Assembly: GCA_964423465.1 (NCBI GenBank)
Contig: CAYRFK010000045.1
Location: forward strand, 1 to 25,442
Direction: 5' to 3'
Origin: VGWF01 sp964423465
Lineage (GTDB): Bacteria > Verrucomicrobiota > Kiritimatiellia > PWTM01
Length of the DNA: 25,442 nucleotides
A model generated the notes under the pieces. That model did no database searches. It saw only the letters and a program-made list of their open reading frames with translations, and was not told where the DNA came from. Shown in pieces: positions 1 through 7,398 of the stretch (the stretch's first letter is position 1; each line of letters opens with the position of its first letter). Both the position numbers and the translations under genes were made by a program.

Positions 1-190
1 TCCAAGGTTTGGATGGTGCCGCGCCGGGCGCTTCGGGGATCCCTTGTTCGGGCGGCGGGGCCGCCGCCCCTCCCGGTCATCGGGGCTCATTCGGTTGTCA
101 CAATCCTGGGCGTTGAACGAAGAATGGGAGGGACAAGCTTTCCATGCCCCGGGCTTGCAAACGGGGCGGGAACCGGGTGCAATCGGGGGC
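1..190. other. Intergenic region upstream of the metallophosphoesterase gene, no gene recognised
   Basis: I see no convincing coding sequence in these 190 bases. A strong GC hairpin lies at 50-69 (GGGCGGCGG against CCGCCGCCC). It has no T-run after it, so it could be a weak terminator of a gene to the left or part of an untranslated leader. A shorter GGGATCCC palindrome lies near 36-43. I compared the region by eye with 6S RNA and SRP RNA and found no persuasive match. Confidence 0.5.
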
Positions 191-982
191 ATGCGGATTC
201 TGGTGATCGGGGACATTGTGGGCTCGCCGGGGCGGCGGGCGGTGAAGGTGCTGCTGCCTCAGTTGCGGGAAGCGCACCGGCTGGATGCGGTCGTGGCGAA
301 CGCCGAGAACGCCGCGGGCGGGCGCGGTATCACGCCGGCCATAGCGGATGAGCTCTTCGCGGCGGGCGTCGACTGCATCACCCTGGGCGACCACGTATGG
401 GACCAGAAGGAGATCGTCCACCGGATGCGCACCGAGCCGCGGCTGATCCGCCCGGCCAACCTCCCGCCTCAATGCCCGGGCCGCGGATGGCACACGCTGT
501 CCACGCGCGCCGGCCCCCTGACGGTCGCCAGCCTCCTCGGACGCGTCTTTCTGCCGCCCGTTGCCGACTGCCCGTTCCGCGGCGCCGACGCGATGCTTGC
601 CTCCCTTCCGCCGGACCACGGTCCCGTGCTTGTCGACGTCCACGCGGAGGCGACCTCCGAGAAGATCGCGCTCGGCTGGCACCTCGACGGACGCGTCAGC
701 CTCGTCGCCGGCACGCACACGCACGTACAGACGGCCGACGAGCAGATCCTGCCGAAGGGCACCGCCTACATCACGGACCTCGGCATGACCGGGCCGAAGC
801 AGTCGGTCATCGGCCGGGAGATCCAATCGGTTCTCGGCAAGTTCATCAGCGGCATGCCCTCGAAGTTCGAGGTCGCCACCGAACGCGTGAGCCTCGAGGG
901 GGTCGTCGTCGGGATCAACGCCGCCGGCCGGGCGGAGTCCATCGAGCGCATCCGGGAGCCGCTGAATGCCCCCGCGACGTGA
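191..982 (+). CDS. YmdB-type metallophosphoesterase (TIGR00282 family), 263 aa
   Basis: This is a calcineurin-like metallophosphoesterase of the YmdB family. Members hydrolyse 2',3'-cyclic nucleotides and affect RNA turnover and biofilm behaviour in Bacillus; the role here is inferred. The dinuclear metal site is visible in order: D8 in IGDIVG, E39 and N40 in NAENAAGG, position 67 in GDHVWDQKE, H151 in DVHAEATSEK, and H176 and H178 in GTHTHVQTAD. The length of 263 aa fits the family. I chose the ATG at 191 because the protein then opens directly on the MRILVIGD strand; in-frame upstream sequence is not conserved-looking. No strong ribosome binding site is visible apart from a G-rich stretch. 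The 3' end overlaps xseA by 17 bases, which implies one transcript. Position 67 is Asp where Bacillus YmdB has the metal ligand Asn. Confidence 0.9.
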   Translation: MRILVIGDIVGSPGRRAVKVLLPQLREAHRLDAVVANAENAAGGRGITPAIADELFAAGVDCITLGDHVWDQKEIVHRMRTEPRLIRPANLPPQCPGRGWHTLSTRAGPLTVASLLGRVFLPPVADCPFRGADAMLASLPPDHGPVLVDVHAEATSEKIALGWHLDGRVSLVAGTHTHVQTADEQILPKGTAYITDLGMTGPKQSVIGREIQSVLGKFISGMPSKFEVATERVSLEGVVVGINAAGRAESIERIREPLNAPAT

Positions 983-2537
983 CAACGGCACCGACGACCT
1001 CCCCCTCTTCGCCGGGCTTTCCGCCGGTGCGGCCCCTTCCGCTCCTCCCTCGCCCCTCGACCCTCGCCCCTCGCCCCCCGACCCTCGTCCTTCGTCCCCC
1101 GACCGCGTCTATCGCGTCTCCGAGATTGCCCGCCGGATCCGGGAGGTGGTCGAGGACGGCTTTCCCGGCCCCGTGACAGTGGAGGGCGAGGTGTCGAATC
1201 TCCGGCGCCAACCCTCGGGGCACATCTACTTCACGATGAAGGATGCGGACGCGCAGTTGAACGCCGTCTGGTTCCGCGGCAGCCAGAACGCCTTTGCGCA
1301 GCGGATCGCGGACGGCGCCCAGGTGCGGATCACCGGCGAGATCCGGACCTACGAGCTCCGAAGCCAGTACCAGATCCTCGTGCGCTCGGCGCGCGAGGCG
1401 GGCCGCGGCGCTCTCTTCGAGGCACTGGAGAAGCTCAAGGCGAAGTTGCAGGCGGAGGGACTCTTCGACGCGGCCCGCAAACGTCCCCTGCCCCGCCTGC
1501 CGCGGTGCATCGGCGTGGCAACCTCGACTTCCGGCGCGGCGCTGCGAGACATCCTCAAGGTGCTCCGCCGCCGCTTCCCCACCATGCGCGTACTGATCGC
1601 CCCCTGCCGCGTGCAGGGCGCGGGCGCGGCGGAGGAGATCGCGTCCGCGCTCGACCGCCTCGGCGCCGTGGGCGGCGTCGACCTCATCATCGCGGGCCGC
1701 GGCGGCGGCAGCATCGAGGACCTGTGGGCCTTCAACGAGGAGGTGGTGGTCCGCGCCATCGCCCGCGCCCCGGTACCCGTCATTTCAGCCGTCGGCCACG
1801 AGACCGATTTCACGCTTGCCGATTTCGTCGCCGACCAGCGGGCGCCGACGCCCTCCGCGGCGGCCGAGATGGCCGTGGCGCCGAGGGCCGAGTTCGACCA
1901 GGAACTCGACGGGGTGCTCGACCGCATGCGCCGCGCAGTGGCCCACGCCATCACCGAGCGGCGCGGACGCATCCGCGCCGCCGCCATGCATCCCGTACTG
2001 CGCGACCCCTCGGAGATCGTCGCCCGCGCCCGCGAGCGGGTGCGCGGCCGCGCCGGCGAGATGGCCGCGGGGCTCCGCGACGGACTGGCCCGTGCGCGGC
2101 TGCGCCTCGACGACGCACAGTCCCGCGTGCGTGAACGCCTGCTCGGCTCCGGCGCCCGGGCGCGCGCCCGGCTGGCCGCGACCGACGAAGCCCGCCTCCG
2201 GCGCGCCGCCGCACGCCGGACCACCGAAGCGCGCCAGCGGACAGCCCGGTTTGCCGACCAGTTGCGCGCCCTCAGCCCGCTCGCCGTCCTCGATCGCGGC
2301 TACAGCATCACATGGACCGCCGGCGGAACGATCCTGCGCTCCGCCACCGAAACCGCGCCCGGAATGCGGATCACGACGCAGGTGAAGGACGGGAGATTTG
2401 AGTCCGAGGTCCTTCCGACACCCGCAGCGGCTCTGCAGGCCGGACCCGGGACACAGGCGCCCGACACCCGACACCCGACACGCACACCGGAGACTGAACA
2501 TGCCCAAGAAGACCAGGGACGACTCCATGACATTTGA
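966..2537 (+). CDS. xseA: Exodeoxyribonuclease VII large subunit, 523 aa
   Basis: This is the catalytic subunit of exonuclease VII, which with XseB degrades single-stranded DNA to short oligonucleotides in the cytoplasm. After a low-complexity N-terminus come the OB-fold region (about residues 47-145, with VEGEVSNLRR and HIYFTMKD), the catalytic domain (about 150-320, with GVATSTSGAALRDIL, IAGRGGGSIEDLWAFN and AVGHETDFTLADFVAD), a long Arg/Ala-rich coiled coil (about 330-450) and the C-terminal VLDRGYSI element (about 440-485). The start at 966 overlaps the upstream gene, so translation is probably coupled. Both ends look extended. Residues about 28-46 are a PSPLDPRP-like tract coded by a 7-bp repeat. 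The last 40 or so residues run past the usual end through a second 7-bp repeat (CCCGACA) and into the start of xseB, which overlaps by 38 bases. Confidence 0.95.
   Translation: MPPRRDNGTDDLPLFAGLSAGAAPSAPPSPLDPRPSPPDPRPSSPDRVYRVSEIARRIREVVEDGFPGPVTVEGEVSNLRRQPSGHIYFTMKDADAQLNAVWFRGSQNAFAQRIADGAQVRITGEIRTYELRSQYQILVRSAREAGRGALFEALEKLKAKLQAEGLFDAARKRPLPRLPRCIGVATSTSGAALRDILKVLRRRFPTMRVLIAPCRVQGAGAAEEIASALDRLGAVGGVDLIIAGRGGGSIEDLWAFNEEVVVRAIARAPVPVISAVGHETDFTLADFVADQRAPTPSAAAEMAVAPRAEFDQELDGVLDRMRRAVAHAITERRGRIRAAAMHPVLRDPSEIVARARERVRGRAGEMAAGLRDGLARARLRLDDAQSRVRERLLGSGARARARLAATDEARLRRAAARRTTEARQRTARFADQLRALSPLAVLDRGYSITWTAGGTILRSATETAPGMRITTQVKDGRFESEVLPTPAAALQAGPGTQAPDTRHPTRTPETEHAQEDQGRLHDI
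1047..1102 (+). repeat. Eight tandem copies of a 7-bp unit (consensus CCCTCGN) inside xseA
   Basis: Reading from 1047, the units are CCCTCGC, CCCTCGA, CCCTCGC, CCCTCGC, CCCCCGA, CCCTCGT, CCTTCGT and CCCCCGA, with no slippage across 56 bases. Because 7 is not a multiple of 3, the coded peptide repeats every 7 residues (PLDPRPS-like). The tract lies in the variable N-terminal extension of XseA, before the OB fold. Confidence 0.85.
2460..2480 (+). repeat. Three perfect copies of CCCGACA plus a degenerate fourth
   Basis: Three exact CCCGACA units occupy 2460-2480 and a degenerate CGCACAC follows. An upstream CCCGGGACACAGG stretch may be a decayed part of the same array. The tract is coded as part of the C-terminal tail of XseA and lies 20 bases before the xseB start. 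It has the same 7-bp period as the tract at 1047-1102. Confidence 0.75.
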
Positions 2538-2763
2538 ACAGGCGATGGCGCGACTCGAGGAGATCGCCGGCGCGATGGAATCCGGCGAACAGGGCCTCGA
2601 CCAGATGATCGCCGCGTTCGAAGAGGGCGCGGGGCTGGTGAAGTTCTGCAACGAGCGGCTCGACGCCATCGAGAAGCGGATCGAGGCGCTCGTCCGCCGC
2701 GGCGACCGCGACGAGACCGAGCCCTTCCAACCCCCCGCCGGCGACGCAGGACCGGAGGTCTGA
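2500..2763 (+). CDS. xseB: Exodeoxyribonuclease VII small subunit, 87 aa
   Basis: This is the small helical subunit of exonuclease VII, which packs along the coiled coil of XseA. The sequence has the typical signature: TFEQAMARLEEIAGAMESGE, then LDQMIAAFEEGAGLVKFCNERLDAIEKRIEAL, two amphipathic helices that form a hairpin. The length of 87 aa is usual for the family. I chose the ATG at 2500 (MPKKTRDDSMTFEQ); the internal ATG at 2527 would remove only the basic leader. The gene overlaps the last 38 bases of xseA in another frame, so the two subunits are translated from one message. The C-terminal DRDETEPFQPPAGDAGPEV is a free acidic tail. Confidence 0.93.
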   Translation: MPKKTRDDSMTFEQAMARLEEIAGAMESGEQGLDQMIAAFEEGAGLVKFCNERLDAIEKRIEALVRRGDRDETEPFQPPAGDAGPEV

Positions 2764-2808
2764 ACCGCGACCGGCCGCGCAAAGGGCCGGGCGGCTCGTC
2801 CTTGTCCG

Positions 2809-2856
2809 TCCGTGTCTGTCCGTGTCGGTCCGTGTTTCCGTGTTTCCGTGTCTCTG
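2809..2856 (+). repeat. CGTGT-based short tandem repeat between xseB and the protease gene
   Basis: The spacer downstream of xseB reads as two 10-base units (CGTGTCTGTC, CGTGTCGGTC), then two 8-base units CGTGTTTC and a final CGTGTCTCTG. It is noncoding and T/G-rich unlike its surroundings. The period differs from the 7-bp arrays nearby, but the location (at a gene junction) and style are similar. Confidence 0.7.
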
Positions 2857-2911
2857 ATCGAACGCCGCGCCGCACCGCGGGTCTATACGTGAAACAACGA
2901 TGAGGACTCCG

Positions 2912-3976
2912 ATGAAACGTCTTTGCCTCCTGTCCGTGGTGGGTTCCGCCGTTCTGGCCGCCTCGGCCGCGCCCGCGGTCGGTCCGGGGATCGCCAAGCA
3001 ATTGAGCCGCGAACTGGCCGACACGGTCGAGAAGGTCATGCCGTCGGTGGTCGTGGTCCGCACCGAAGCCACACGCTACTACCGTGCTTACGACATGTTC
3101 TTCGGCCGGCGGTACATGATCCCGGAGGTCCAGGCGGGCCAGGGATCCGGGTCGATCCTGGACACGGAAGGCCACATCCTGACCAGCCGGCACGTCGTGG
3201 CCGGCGCGCAGGAGATCACGGTGGTGCTGAACGACGAGACGGAGCTGAAGGCCGAGGTGGTCGGCATGGACGGCAACACGGACCTGGCCGTGCTGCGGGT
3301 GGCGAATCCCGGAAAGGTGAAGCTGACGCCGATCGCGCTCGGAGATTCCGCCGCAAGCCGGATCGGCGAGATGGTCATCGCCGTCGGCTCGCCCTTCAGC
3401 CTGGCCAGCAGCGTCACGATGGGTGTCATCAGCCAGAAGGGCCGCAGCGTGGGCGTCCTGCCCTTCGAGGACTTCATCCAGACCGATGCGCCGATCAATC
3501 CCGGCAACAGCGGCGGGCCACTGGTCGACATGGACGGCCGCATGGTGGGCGTCAACGCCGTGATCCAGACCTCCGGCGCCTCGCAGGGCAGCATCGGCAT
3601 CGGCTTCGCGGTGCCCGTGAACCTCGCCCGGCGCGTCGCGGAGTCCCTGATCAAGCACGGACGGTTCGAGCGTCCGTGGCTGGGCATCGCATGGGACGAG
3701 GTGCGCGCGGCCCCCGAACCGGGATCGCCCAAGGGCATTCTGGTAGCCGCGGTGTATCGCGGCACTCCCGCCGCGAAGGCGGGCCTCAAGCCGGGCGACA
3801 TCCTGCTCAAGGCCGCGGGTATCCCGCTCAACTCGTCGCACGACCTGCAGCGTGCCGTGATCTCCAAGGCGATCGGCGAACGGATCGAGGTCGAGGTCCG
3901 CCGCGACTCGAAGATCGTCCCGATGTCCGTCCAGACCGCCCGCATGCCCTCGGTCGACGAGATCGAGACCGAGTGA
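2912..3976 (+). CDS. HtrA/DegP-type trypsin-like serine protease with one PDZ domain, 354 aa
   Basis: This is an exported quality-control protease of the HtrA (S1C) family. An N-terminal signal sequence (MKRLCLLSVVGSAVLAASAAPA) places it in the periplasm or anchors it to the membrane. The catalytic triad is visible: His94 in TSRHVVAGA, Asp124 in GNTDLAVLRV and Ser200 in NPGNSGGPL, numbered from the start at 2912. One PDZ domain follows (about residues 250-340, with AAKAGLKPGDILLKAAG), so the layout matches DegS or short DegP-like members. An ATG at 2900 is in frame, but GAGG at 2902-2905 sits 6 bases before the ATG at 2912, so I prefer the latter. A TATACG box at 2884-2889 is a possible -10 element, with no good -35. 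The gene converges with the minus-strand pair to its right, leaving 2 bases between stops. Confidence 0.93.
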   Translation: MKRLCLLSVVGSAVLAASAAPAVGPGIAKQLSRELADTVEKVMPSVVVVRTEATRYYRAYDMFFGRRYMIPEVQAGQGSGSILDTEGHILTSRHVVAGAQEITVVLNDETELKAEVVGMDGNTDLAVLRVANPGKVKLTPIALGDSAASRIGEMVIAVGSPFSLASSVTMGVISQKGRSVGVLPFEDFIQTDAPINPGNSGGPLVDMDGRMVGVNAVIQTSGASQGSIGIGFAVPVNLARRVAESLIKHGRFERPWLGIAWDEVRAAPEPGSPKGILVAAVYRGTPAAKAGLKPGDILLKAAGIPLNSSHDLQRAVISKAIGERIEVEVRRDSKIVPMSVQTARMPSVDEIETE

Positions 3977-3978
3977 CG

Positions 3979-4206
3979 TCAGACCGCGGCCGCCAGCGCC
4001 CGCGACACGGGCTTGGGCACTTCGATCGGAAGGAAGAGCGCCTTGGGGTAGAGATAATCCTCCCCAGACTCATCGACGATTCGAAGCATGCCGTGCGCCG
4101 CAGCGTCATCGTCCCTCGTACAATGATAGAGCTTGCCCCGCTCGAGCGACGCACCAAACCCCTCATTGTGCACGCACACCATGTACTCGGCGTATCTCGT
4201 TCTCAT
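3979..4206 (-). CDS. Small conserved-looking protein of unknown function, 75 aa
   Basis: I do not know the function. The protein has the shape of a small soluble single-domain protein: a YAEYMVCVHNEGFGASLERGKLY opening in beta-strand pattern, then MLRIVDESGEDYLYPKALFLPIEVP and a short helix at the end. From memory, similar short proteins with NEG, SLE.GKLY and DESGEDYLYP motifs are widespread in bacteria and unannotated. Its start overlaps the stop of the upstream gene by ATGA (4203-4206), which supports both being real and co-translated. No membrane segment or signal peptide is visible. It ends 2 bases from the htrA-type gene on the other strand, so the two transcripts probably run into each other. 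Confidence 0.75.
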   Translation of the reverse strand: MRTRYAEYMVCVHNEGFGASLERGKLYHCTRDDDAAAHGMLRIVDESGEDYLYPKALFLPIEVPKPVSRALAAAV

Positions 4207-4442
4207 CGGATAAATCTCTTGATCTTCATTTCCCGCCGCCCGACGCTCGACATCTCGTACCAGTGCAATTCCGCCCGAATGACACTCCCGTCATCCAGCC
4301 TGACCTCAGCCGCACCCTTCAGTTTCCGCCATCGCCCTTCGCCGTAGATGCGGCACAAACGGCGCAGATCACGGATCCCATGCCCGACTGCGATCGTTTC
4401 GATATTGGACAGGATCCCGAGAATCTCGAAGCCCGCCGTCAT
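4203..4442 (-). CDS. Small conserved-looking protein of unknown function, 79 aa
   Basis: I do not recognise a function. The core reads IAVGHGIRDLRRLCRIYGEGRWRKLKGAAEVRLDDG and ends ELHWYEMSSVGRREMKIKRFIR. I recall this pattern (IAVG, IR.L.RL...YG...WRKLKG, E.HWYE, G..E.KIKR) from small unannotated proteins in many bacteria, so it is likely a real conserved family. I placed the start at the ATG at 4440-4442 (MTAGFEILGIL). The open frame continues upstream, but that part overlaps the divergent tlyA start and is Arg-rich and unlike the family. No strong ribosome binding site is visible. It is basic, soluble-looking and coupled to the 75-aa gene downstream by an ATGA overlap, which suggests a functional pair. 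Confidence 0.72.
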   Translation of the reverse strand: MTAGFEILGILSNIETIAVGHGIRDLRRLCRIYGEGRWRKLKGAAEVRLDDGSVIRAELHWYEMSSVGRREMKIKRFIR

Positions 4443-4525
4443 GACGGCATCGTACCGCCGGCTCCATGAAAGTTCAACGTCGGCGGCGGCTCGATCTTCC
4501 GCGGCGGACCGGGCACACTGGCGCC

Positions 4526-5260
4526 GTGAAAGGGACACGGCTGGATCAGGAGATGGTGGCGCGGGGGCTGGCGGAGAGCCGCGAGCAGGCGCAGCGGCTG
4601 ATCATGGCCGGCGAGGTCCGCATCGGCGGCGTGCCCGCCTCCAAACCGGCGCAGCCGGTTCCACCCGGCGCCTCCATCGAGGTTGAAACGCCCCCCCGGT
4701 TCGTCAGCCGCGGCGGCGAGAAGCTCGACGCCGCCTTCGAGGCCTTCCCGATCGAGGTCGCCGGCCTCGTGTGCCTGGACATCGGGGCGTCCACCGGCGG
4801 ATTCACCGACTGCATGCTCCAGCGCGGCGCGGCCCGCGTGTACGCGATCGATGTCGGCCGCGGCCAGCTGCACTGGAAGCTCCGCACCGACCCGCGCGTG
4901 GTCGTGATGGAAGGCGTCAACGCACGGCATCTCCAGTCGGCGCGCCTGCCCGAGCCCGGCGCGTTCGCCGCGGTGGACGTGTCGTTCATCTCGTTGACGA
5001 AAATCCTGCCGGCTGTTAGACACCTGCTGGCGCGCCCGGCGGAACTGGTCACCCTGATCAAGCCGCAGTTCGAGGCGGGGCGGGCGGATGTCGGACGCGG
5101 CGGCGTGGTCCGCGACGAGGCGGTTCGGGCCCGCGTGGTGGAGACGGTGCGGGCGTTCGGCGTGTCGGAACTGGGCCTTGAATGGCGGGGCGTGTGCACC
5201 TCGCCGCTGCGCGGCCCCGCGGGGAACGTGGAGTTTCTTGCATGCTGGAGGCGTCCATGA
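4526..5260 (+). CDS. tlyA: TlyA-family S4/FtsJ methyltransferase (hemolysin A homologue), 244 aa
   Basis: This is a TlyA-family protein, an S-adenosylmethionine-dependent rRNA 2'-O-methyltransferase; in mycobacteria it modifies both ribosomal subunits. The N-terminal S4 RNA-binding domain covers about residues 1-60 (RLDQEMVARGLAESREQAQRL then AGEVRIGG). The FtsJ/Rossmann domain follows, with LDIGASTGGFTDCML as the AdoMet loop, then VYAIDVG and LVTLIKPQFEAG, the lysine being part of the catalytic set. The length of 244 aa is typical. I chose the GTG at 4526; the open frame extends to 4466, but the extra residues are Arg-rich and precede the S4 domain. The stop overlaps the nadK start as ATGA (5257-5260). 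The pairing of tlyA with nadK is common in bacteria and supports both calls. Confidence 0.93.
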   Translation: MKGTRLDQEMVARGLAESREQAQRLIMAGEVRIGGVPASKPAQPVPPGASIEVETPPRFVSRGGEKLDAAFEAFPIEVAGLVCLDIGASTGGFTDCMLQRGAARVYAIDVGRGQLHWKLRTDPRVVVMEGVNARHLQSARLPEPGAFAAVDVSFISLTKILPAVRHLLARPAELVTLIKPQFEAGRADVGRGGVVRDEAVRARVVETVRAFGVSELGLEWRGVCTSPLRGPAGNVEFLACWRRP

Positions 5261-6117
5261 AGCGGATCGGCGTGACGGCCAACGGATCGAAACCGCGGGC
5301 TCCCGAGGTGCTGCGGCGGCTCGCCGTGCATGCCCGCCGGCTCGGCCTGGACATGCTCACCTGCGACGGCACCGACGCCCTCCTGCCCGGCGCACGCGTG
5401 ATATCGCAGGAGGAGTTTGCGGCGTCCATCGACGTTCTCGTGGCGCTGGGCGGCGACGGGACCATGCTGCACGCCGCGCGACTCCTCGACGGGCACGACA
5501 TCCCCATGCTCGGCGTCAATCTTGGCAGCCTGGGATTCCTGACCAGCGTCACCGACGACCGCGTCGAGGCCGCGCTCGACGTCCTGGTCGGCGGCGGCTA
5601 CTCCCTCTCCCACCGCAGCACGATCGATGCGGTCTTCCACCACGACGGGAAGGCGGCGGGCCGGTACAGGGCGCTCAACGACGTCGTCATCGGCTGGGGC
5701 GAGACTTCGCGCGTCGTAACGCTCGGGCTGACGATTGACGGCGCCCCGGTGGGCTCGTTCGTCTGCGACGGGCTCATCGTGTCGACACCGACCGGCAGCA
5801 CCGGGCATTCACTGTCCACCGGCGGCCCCGTCGTCCACCCGGAATCGAACGTGATCGTGATCAACCCGATCTGTCCGCACACGCTGAGCAACCGGCCGAT
5901 GGTTATCCCGGACGACCGTTCCGTATCGATCGAAGTCACACGCTCCTCGAAGCGCCAGATCCTTGTGATCGACGGACAGGATCACCACCAGATTGTCCAG
6001 GGCGACCGGTTGGAGCTTTCGCGATCGCCGCTGGGCCTCCGGTTCATCCACCTTCCCGGCTACAACTACTTCGACGTCCTCCGCCAGAAGCTCCACTGGC
6101 GGAGTTCCAACGTATAG
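5257..6117 (+). CDS. nadK: NAD kinase, 286 aa
   Basis: This enzyme phosphorylates NAD to NADP in the cytoplasm. The hallmark GGDGT motif is in LVALGGDGTMLHAARL (about residues 66-81). The NE/D motif follows in LNDVVIG, and the conserved TPTGSTGHSLSTGGPVVHP segment that binds the nicotinamide ribose is intact apart from GH where AY is common. LSNRPMVIP further on is also typical. The start at 5257 is preceded by GGAG at 5247-5250 and overlaps the tlyA stop, so translation is coupled. The length of 286 aa fits the family. The gene converges on hpt with 23 bases between the stops, in which I see no clear terminator. Confidence 0.95.
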   Translation: MKRIGVTANGSKPRAPEVLRRLAVHARRLGLDMLTCDGTDALLPGARVISQEEFAASIDVLVALGGDGTMLHAARLLDGHDIPMLGVNLGSLGFLTSVTDDRVEAALDVLVGGGYSLSHRSTIDAVFHHDGKAAGRYRALNDVVIGWGETSRVVTLGLTIDGAPVGSFVCDGLIVSTPTGSTGHSLSTGGPVVHPESNVIVINPICPHTLSNRPMVIPDDRSVSIEVTRSSKRQILVIDGQDHHQIVQGDRLELSRSPLGLRFIHLPGYNYFDVLRQKLHWRSSNV

Positions 6118-6140
6118 CCGCGCCGGCGGCGGCGGCCACG

Positions 6141-6683
6141 TCAGCCGGTGAAGGTGACCTTCGCGATCCACGGCAAGTCGCGGTAGTAGTGGTCGTAGTC
6201 GAGTCCGTAGCCCACGACGAAGGTGTCGGGCACGTCGAATCCCACGTAATCGGCCTCGAACGGCACGACGCGGCGCGAGGGCTTGTCGAGCAGAACGCAG
6301 GTGCGGACGCGGGCGGCACCGCGCGAGACGAGGTGCTTCACGGCGAAGGACAGCGTGCGTCCGGTATCGAGGATGTCGTCGATCAGCAGCACGTCCTGCC
6401 CGGCCACATCGAGCGCGCAGTCGCGGGCCAGGCGGACGGTGCCGGTGGACTCCGTGCCGGAGCCGTAGCTCTCGAGGATCATGAAGTCGATGCGCGTCCG
6501 GATCCCGTGGCGATGGAACGACCGGACGAGATCGGCGAGGAACATGAAGCTGCCGCGAAGGATGCCCACCAGCACCAGTTCCTGGCCGTCCAGCGCACGG
6601 CCGATCTCCGCGGCAAGCTCCGCGACGCGGCTCTCGAGGTCGGTCTCCGGAATCAGGACATCGTGCACGTGGTGCGGTTGCAT
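6141..6683 (-). CDS. hpt: Hypoxanthine phosphoribosyltransferase, 180 aa
   Basis: This purine salvage enzyme converts hypoxanthine or guanine and PRPP to IMP or GMP. The PRPP-binding motif is LLIDDILDTGRTL (about residues 98-110). The loop near the N-terminus, LVGILRGSFMFLADL, is the conserved flexible-loop region of the family. DFMILESYGSGTESTG is the mobile catalytic loop, and VPDTFVVGYGLDYDHYYRDLPWI is the C-terminal signature. The frame opens further upstream but only with a TTG; the ATG at 6681-6683 is the first Met and has GGAGG three bases before it. The gene runs opposite to nadK. A small lipoprotein-like gene lies upstream on the same strand, about 100 bases away. Confidence 0.95.
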   Translation of the reverse strand: MQPHHVHDVLIPETDLESRVAELAAEIGRALDGQELVLVGILRGSFMFLADLVRSFHRHGIRTRIDFMILESYGSGTESTGTVRLARDCALDVAGQDVLLIDDILDTGRTLSFAVKHLVSRGAARVRTCVLLDKPSRRVVPFEADYVGFDVPDTFVVGYGLDYDHYYRDLPWIAKVTFTG

Positions 6684-6788
6684 GGGCCTCCGCGTGACGC
6701 CCTCGCATGCAGGCGCCAACGCACCCCATAGATAACCGAAACCCGGGCCGGGGGGAAGCTTTGGAACGCGCGGCGGAGGGCCGCACCG

Positions 6789-7226
6789 TCAGAGCACGAC
6801 GTCCAGCACGACCCGGTCGACGCCCTCGTCCGCGTATCCTGTGACGTAGTTGTATCCGTAGGTGCCGCCATCGACTTCCGCGGTCAGGGGGACACCCGGG
6901 AACGCCTCGACGTAGAACCGGGCGACGCCGTCCATGCCGGTCTCCGCGTAGGCGTTCTGCTCGACGGGCCCGGACACGATGAGGCTCACGGCGGCCCCCG
7001 CGACCGGTGCACCCCACGACGTGGAGGCCACGACGTCGACAGCGTAGGCCTGCGCGTACGCAGCGTGCCCGTAGCCGGCGTCTTCGATGTAGACCTCCTC
7101 GTAGACCGTCTCGTGATCGCCGTCGCAGCCGGTTGTGAAGACCGCCGCCGCGACCGCGGCAAGCGCCGCCGCGCCGACCCGCCGCGCCACCCGCCCGAAT
7201 TGCCGTCCGTCCACGCAAGGTTTCAT
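6789..7226 (-). CDS. Putative lipoprotein with an Ig-like or carboxypeptidase-regulatory-like domain, 145 aa
   Basis: The function is not recognised. The start at 7226 has GAGG eight bases upstream and gives a basic N-terminus followed by a hydrophobic stretch (VGAAALAAVAAAVFTTGC). This could be a lipoprotein signal with Cys as the attachment site, although the lipobox residue at -3 is Thr rather than Leu. After a charged DGDHETVYEEVYIED segment comes a beta-rich domain. Its features (WGAPVAGAAVSLIVSG, then TGMDGVARFYVEAFPGVPLTAEV) resemble bacterial Ig-like or carboxypeptidase-regulatory folds, where Ala/Asp-Gly-Val marks the turn. The product is therefore probably anchored at the cell surface. 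An upstream ATG would add an Arg-rich segment that does not look like a signal. Confidence 0.7.
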   Translation of the reverse strand: MKPCVDGRQFGRVARRVGAAALAAVAAAVFTTGCDGDHETVYEEVYIEDAGYGHAAYAQAYAVDVVASTSWGAPVAGAAVSLIVSGPVEQNAYAETGMDGVARFYVEAFPGVPLTAEVDGGTYGYNYVTGYADEGVDRVVLDVVL

Positions 7227-7331
7227 GGCTTCGCCTCGTTTCGAAACCATGGACGCGGCCGGGGCGGATCTATTCATGCTCGGGGGCGGGCGGCGAGTTC
7301 CGGCCCTCCCTCGAGGACGCAATACTGGCGG

Positions 7332-7360
7332 TTTACACCGGCGCGGACGCGGGATAGACT
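7332..7360 (+). promoter_or_regulatory. Sigma70-type promoter for pyrH-frr
   Basis: A TTTACA box at 7332-7337 is followed after exactly 17 bases by TAGACT at 7355-7360. These match the -35 and -10 consensus at five and four of six positions. Transcription would begin near 7367, leaving a leader of about 30 bases with GAGG before the pyrH start. This is the best-formed promoter I can see in the window. Confidence 0.6.
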
Positions 7361-7398
7361 GGCGCCCCGAAACGAAGATTCAACAAACGAGGCTGCGC

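Noticed and set aside
1..190. Possible 6S or SRP RNA upstream of the phosphoesterase gene
   Set aside because: I tried to pair the ends and central regions and found only short, interrupted stems; no conserved motif of either RNA was visible.
7238..7247. Perfect 10-bp palindrome GTTTCGAAAC upstream of the lipoprotein-like gene
   Set aside because: About 25 such 10-bp palindromes are expected by chance in 25 kb, so it is not evidence of an operator.
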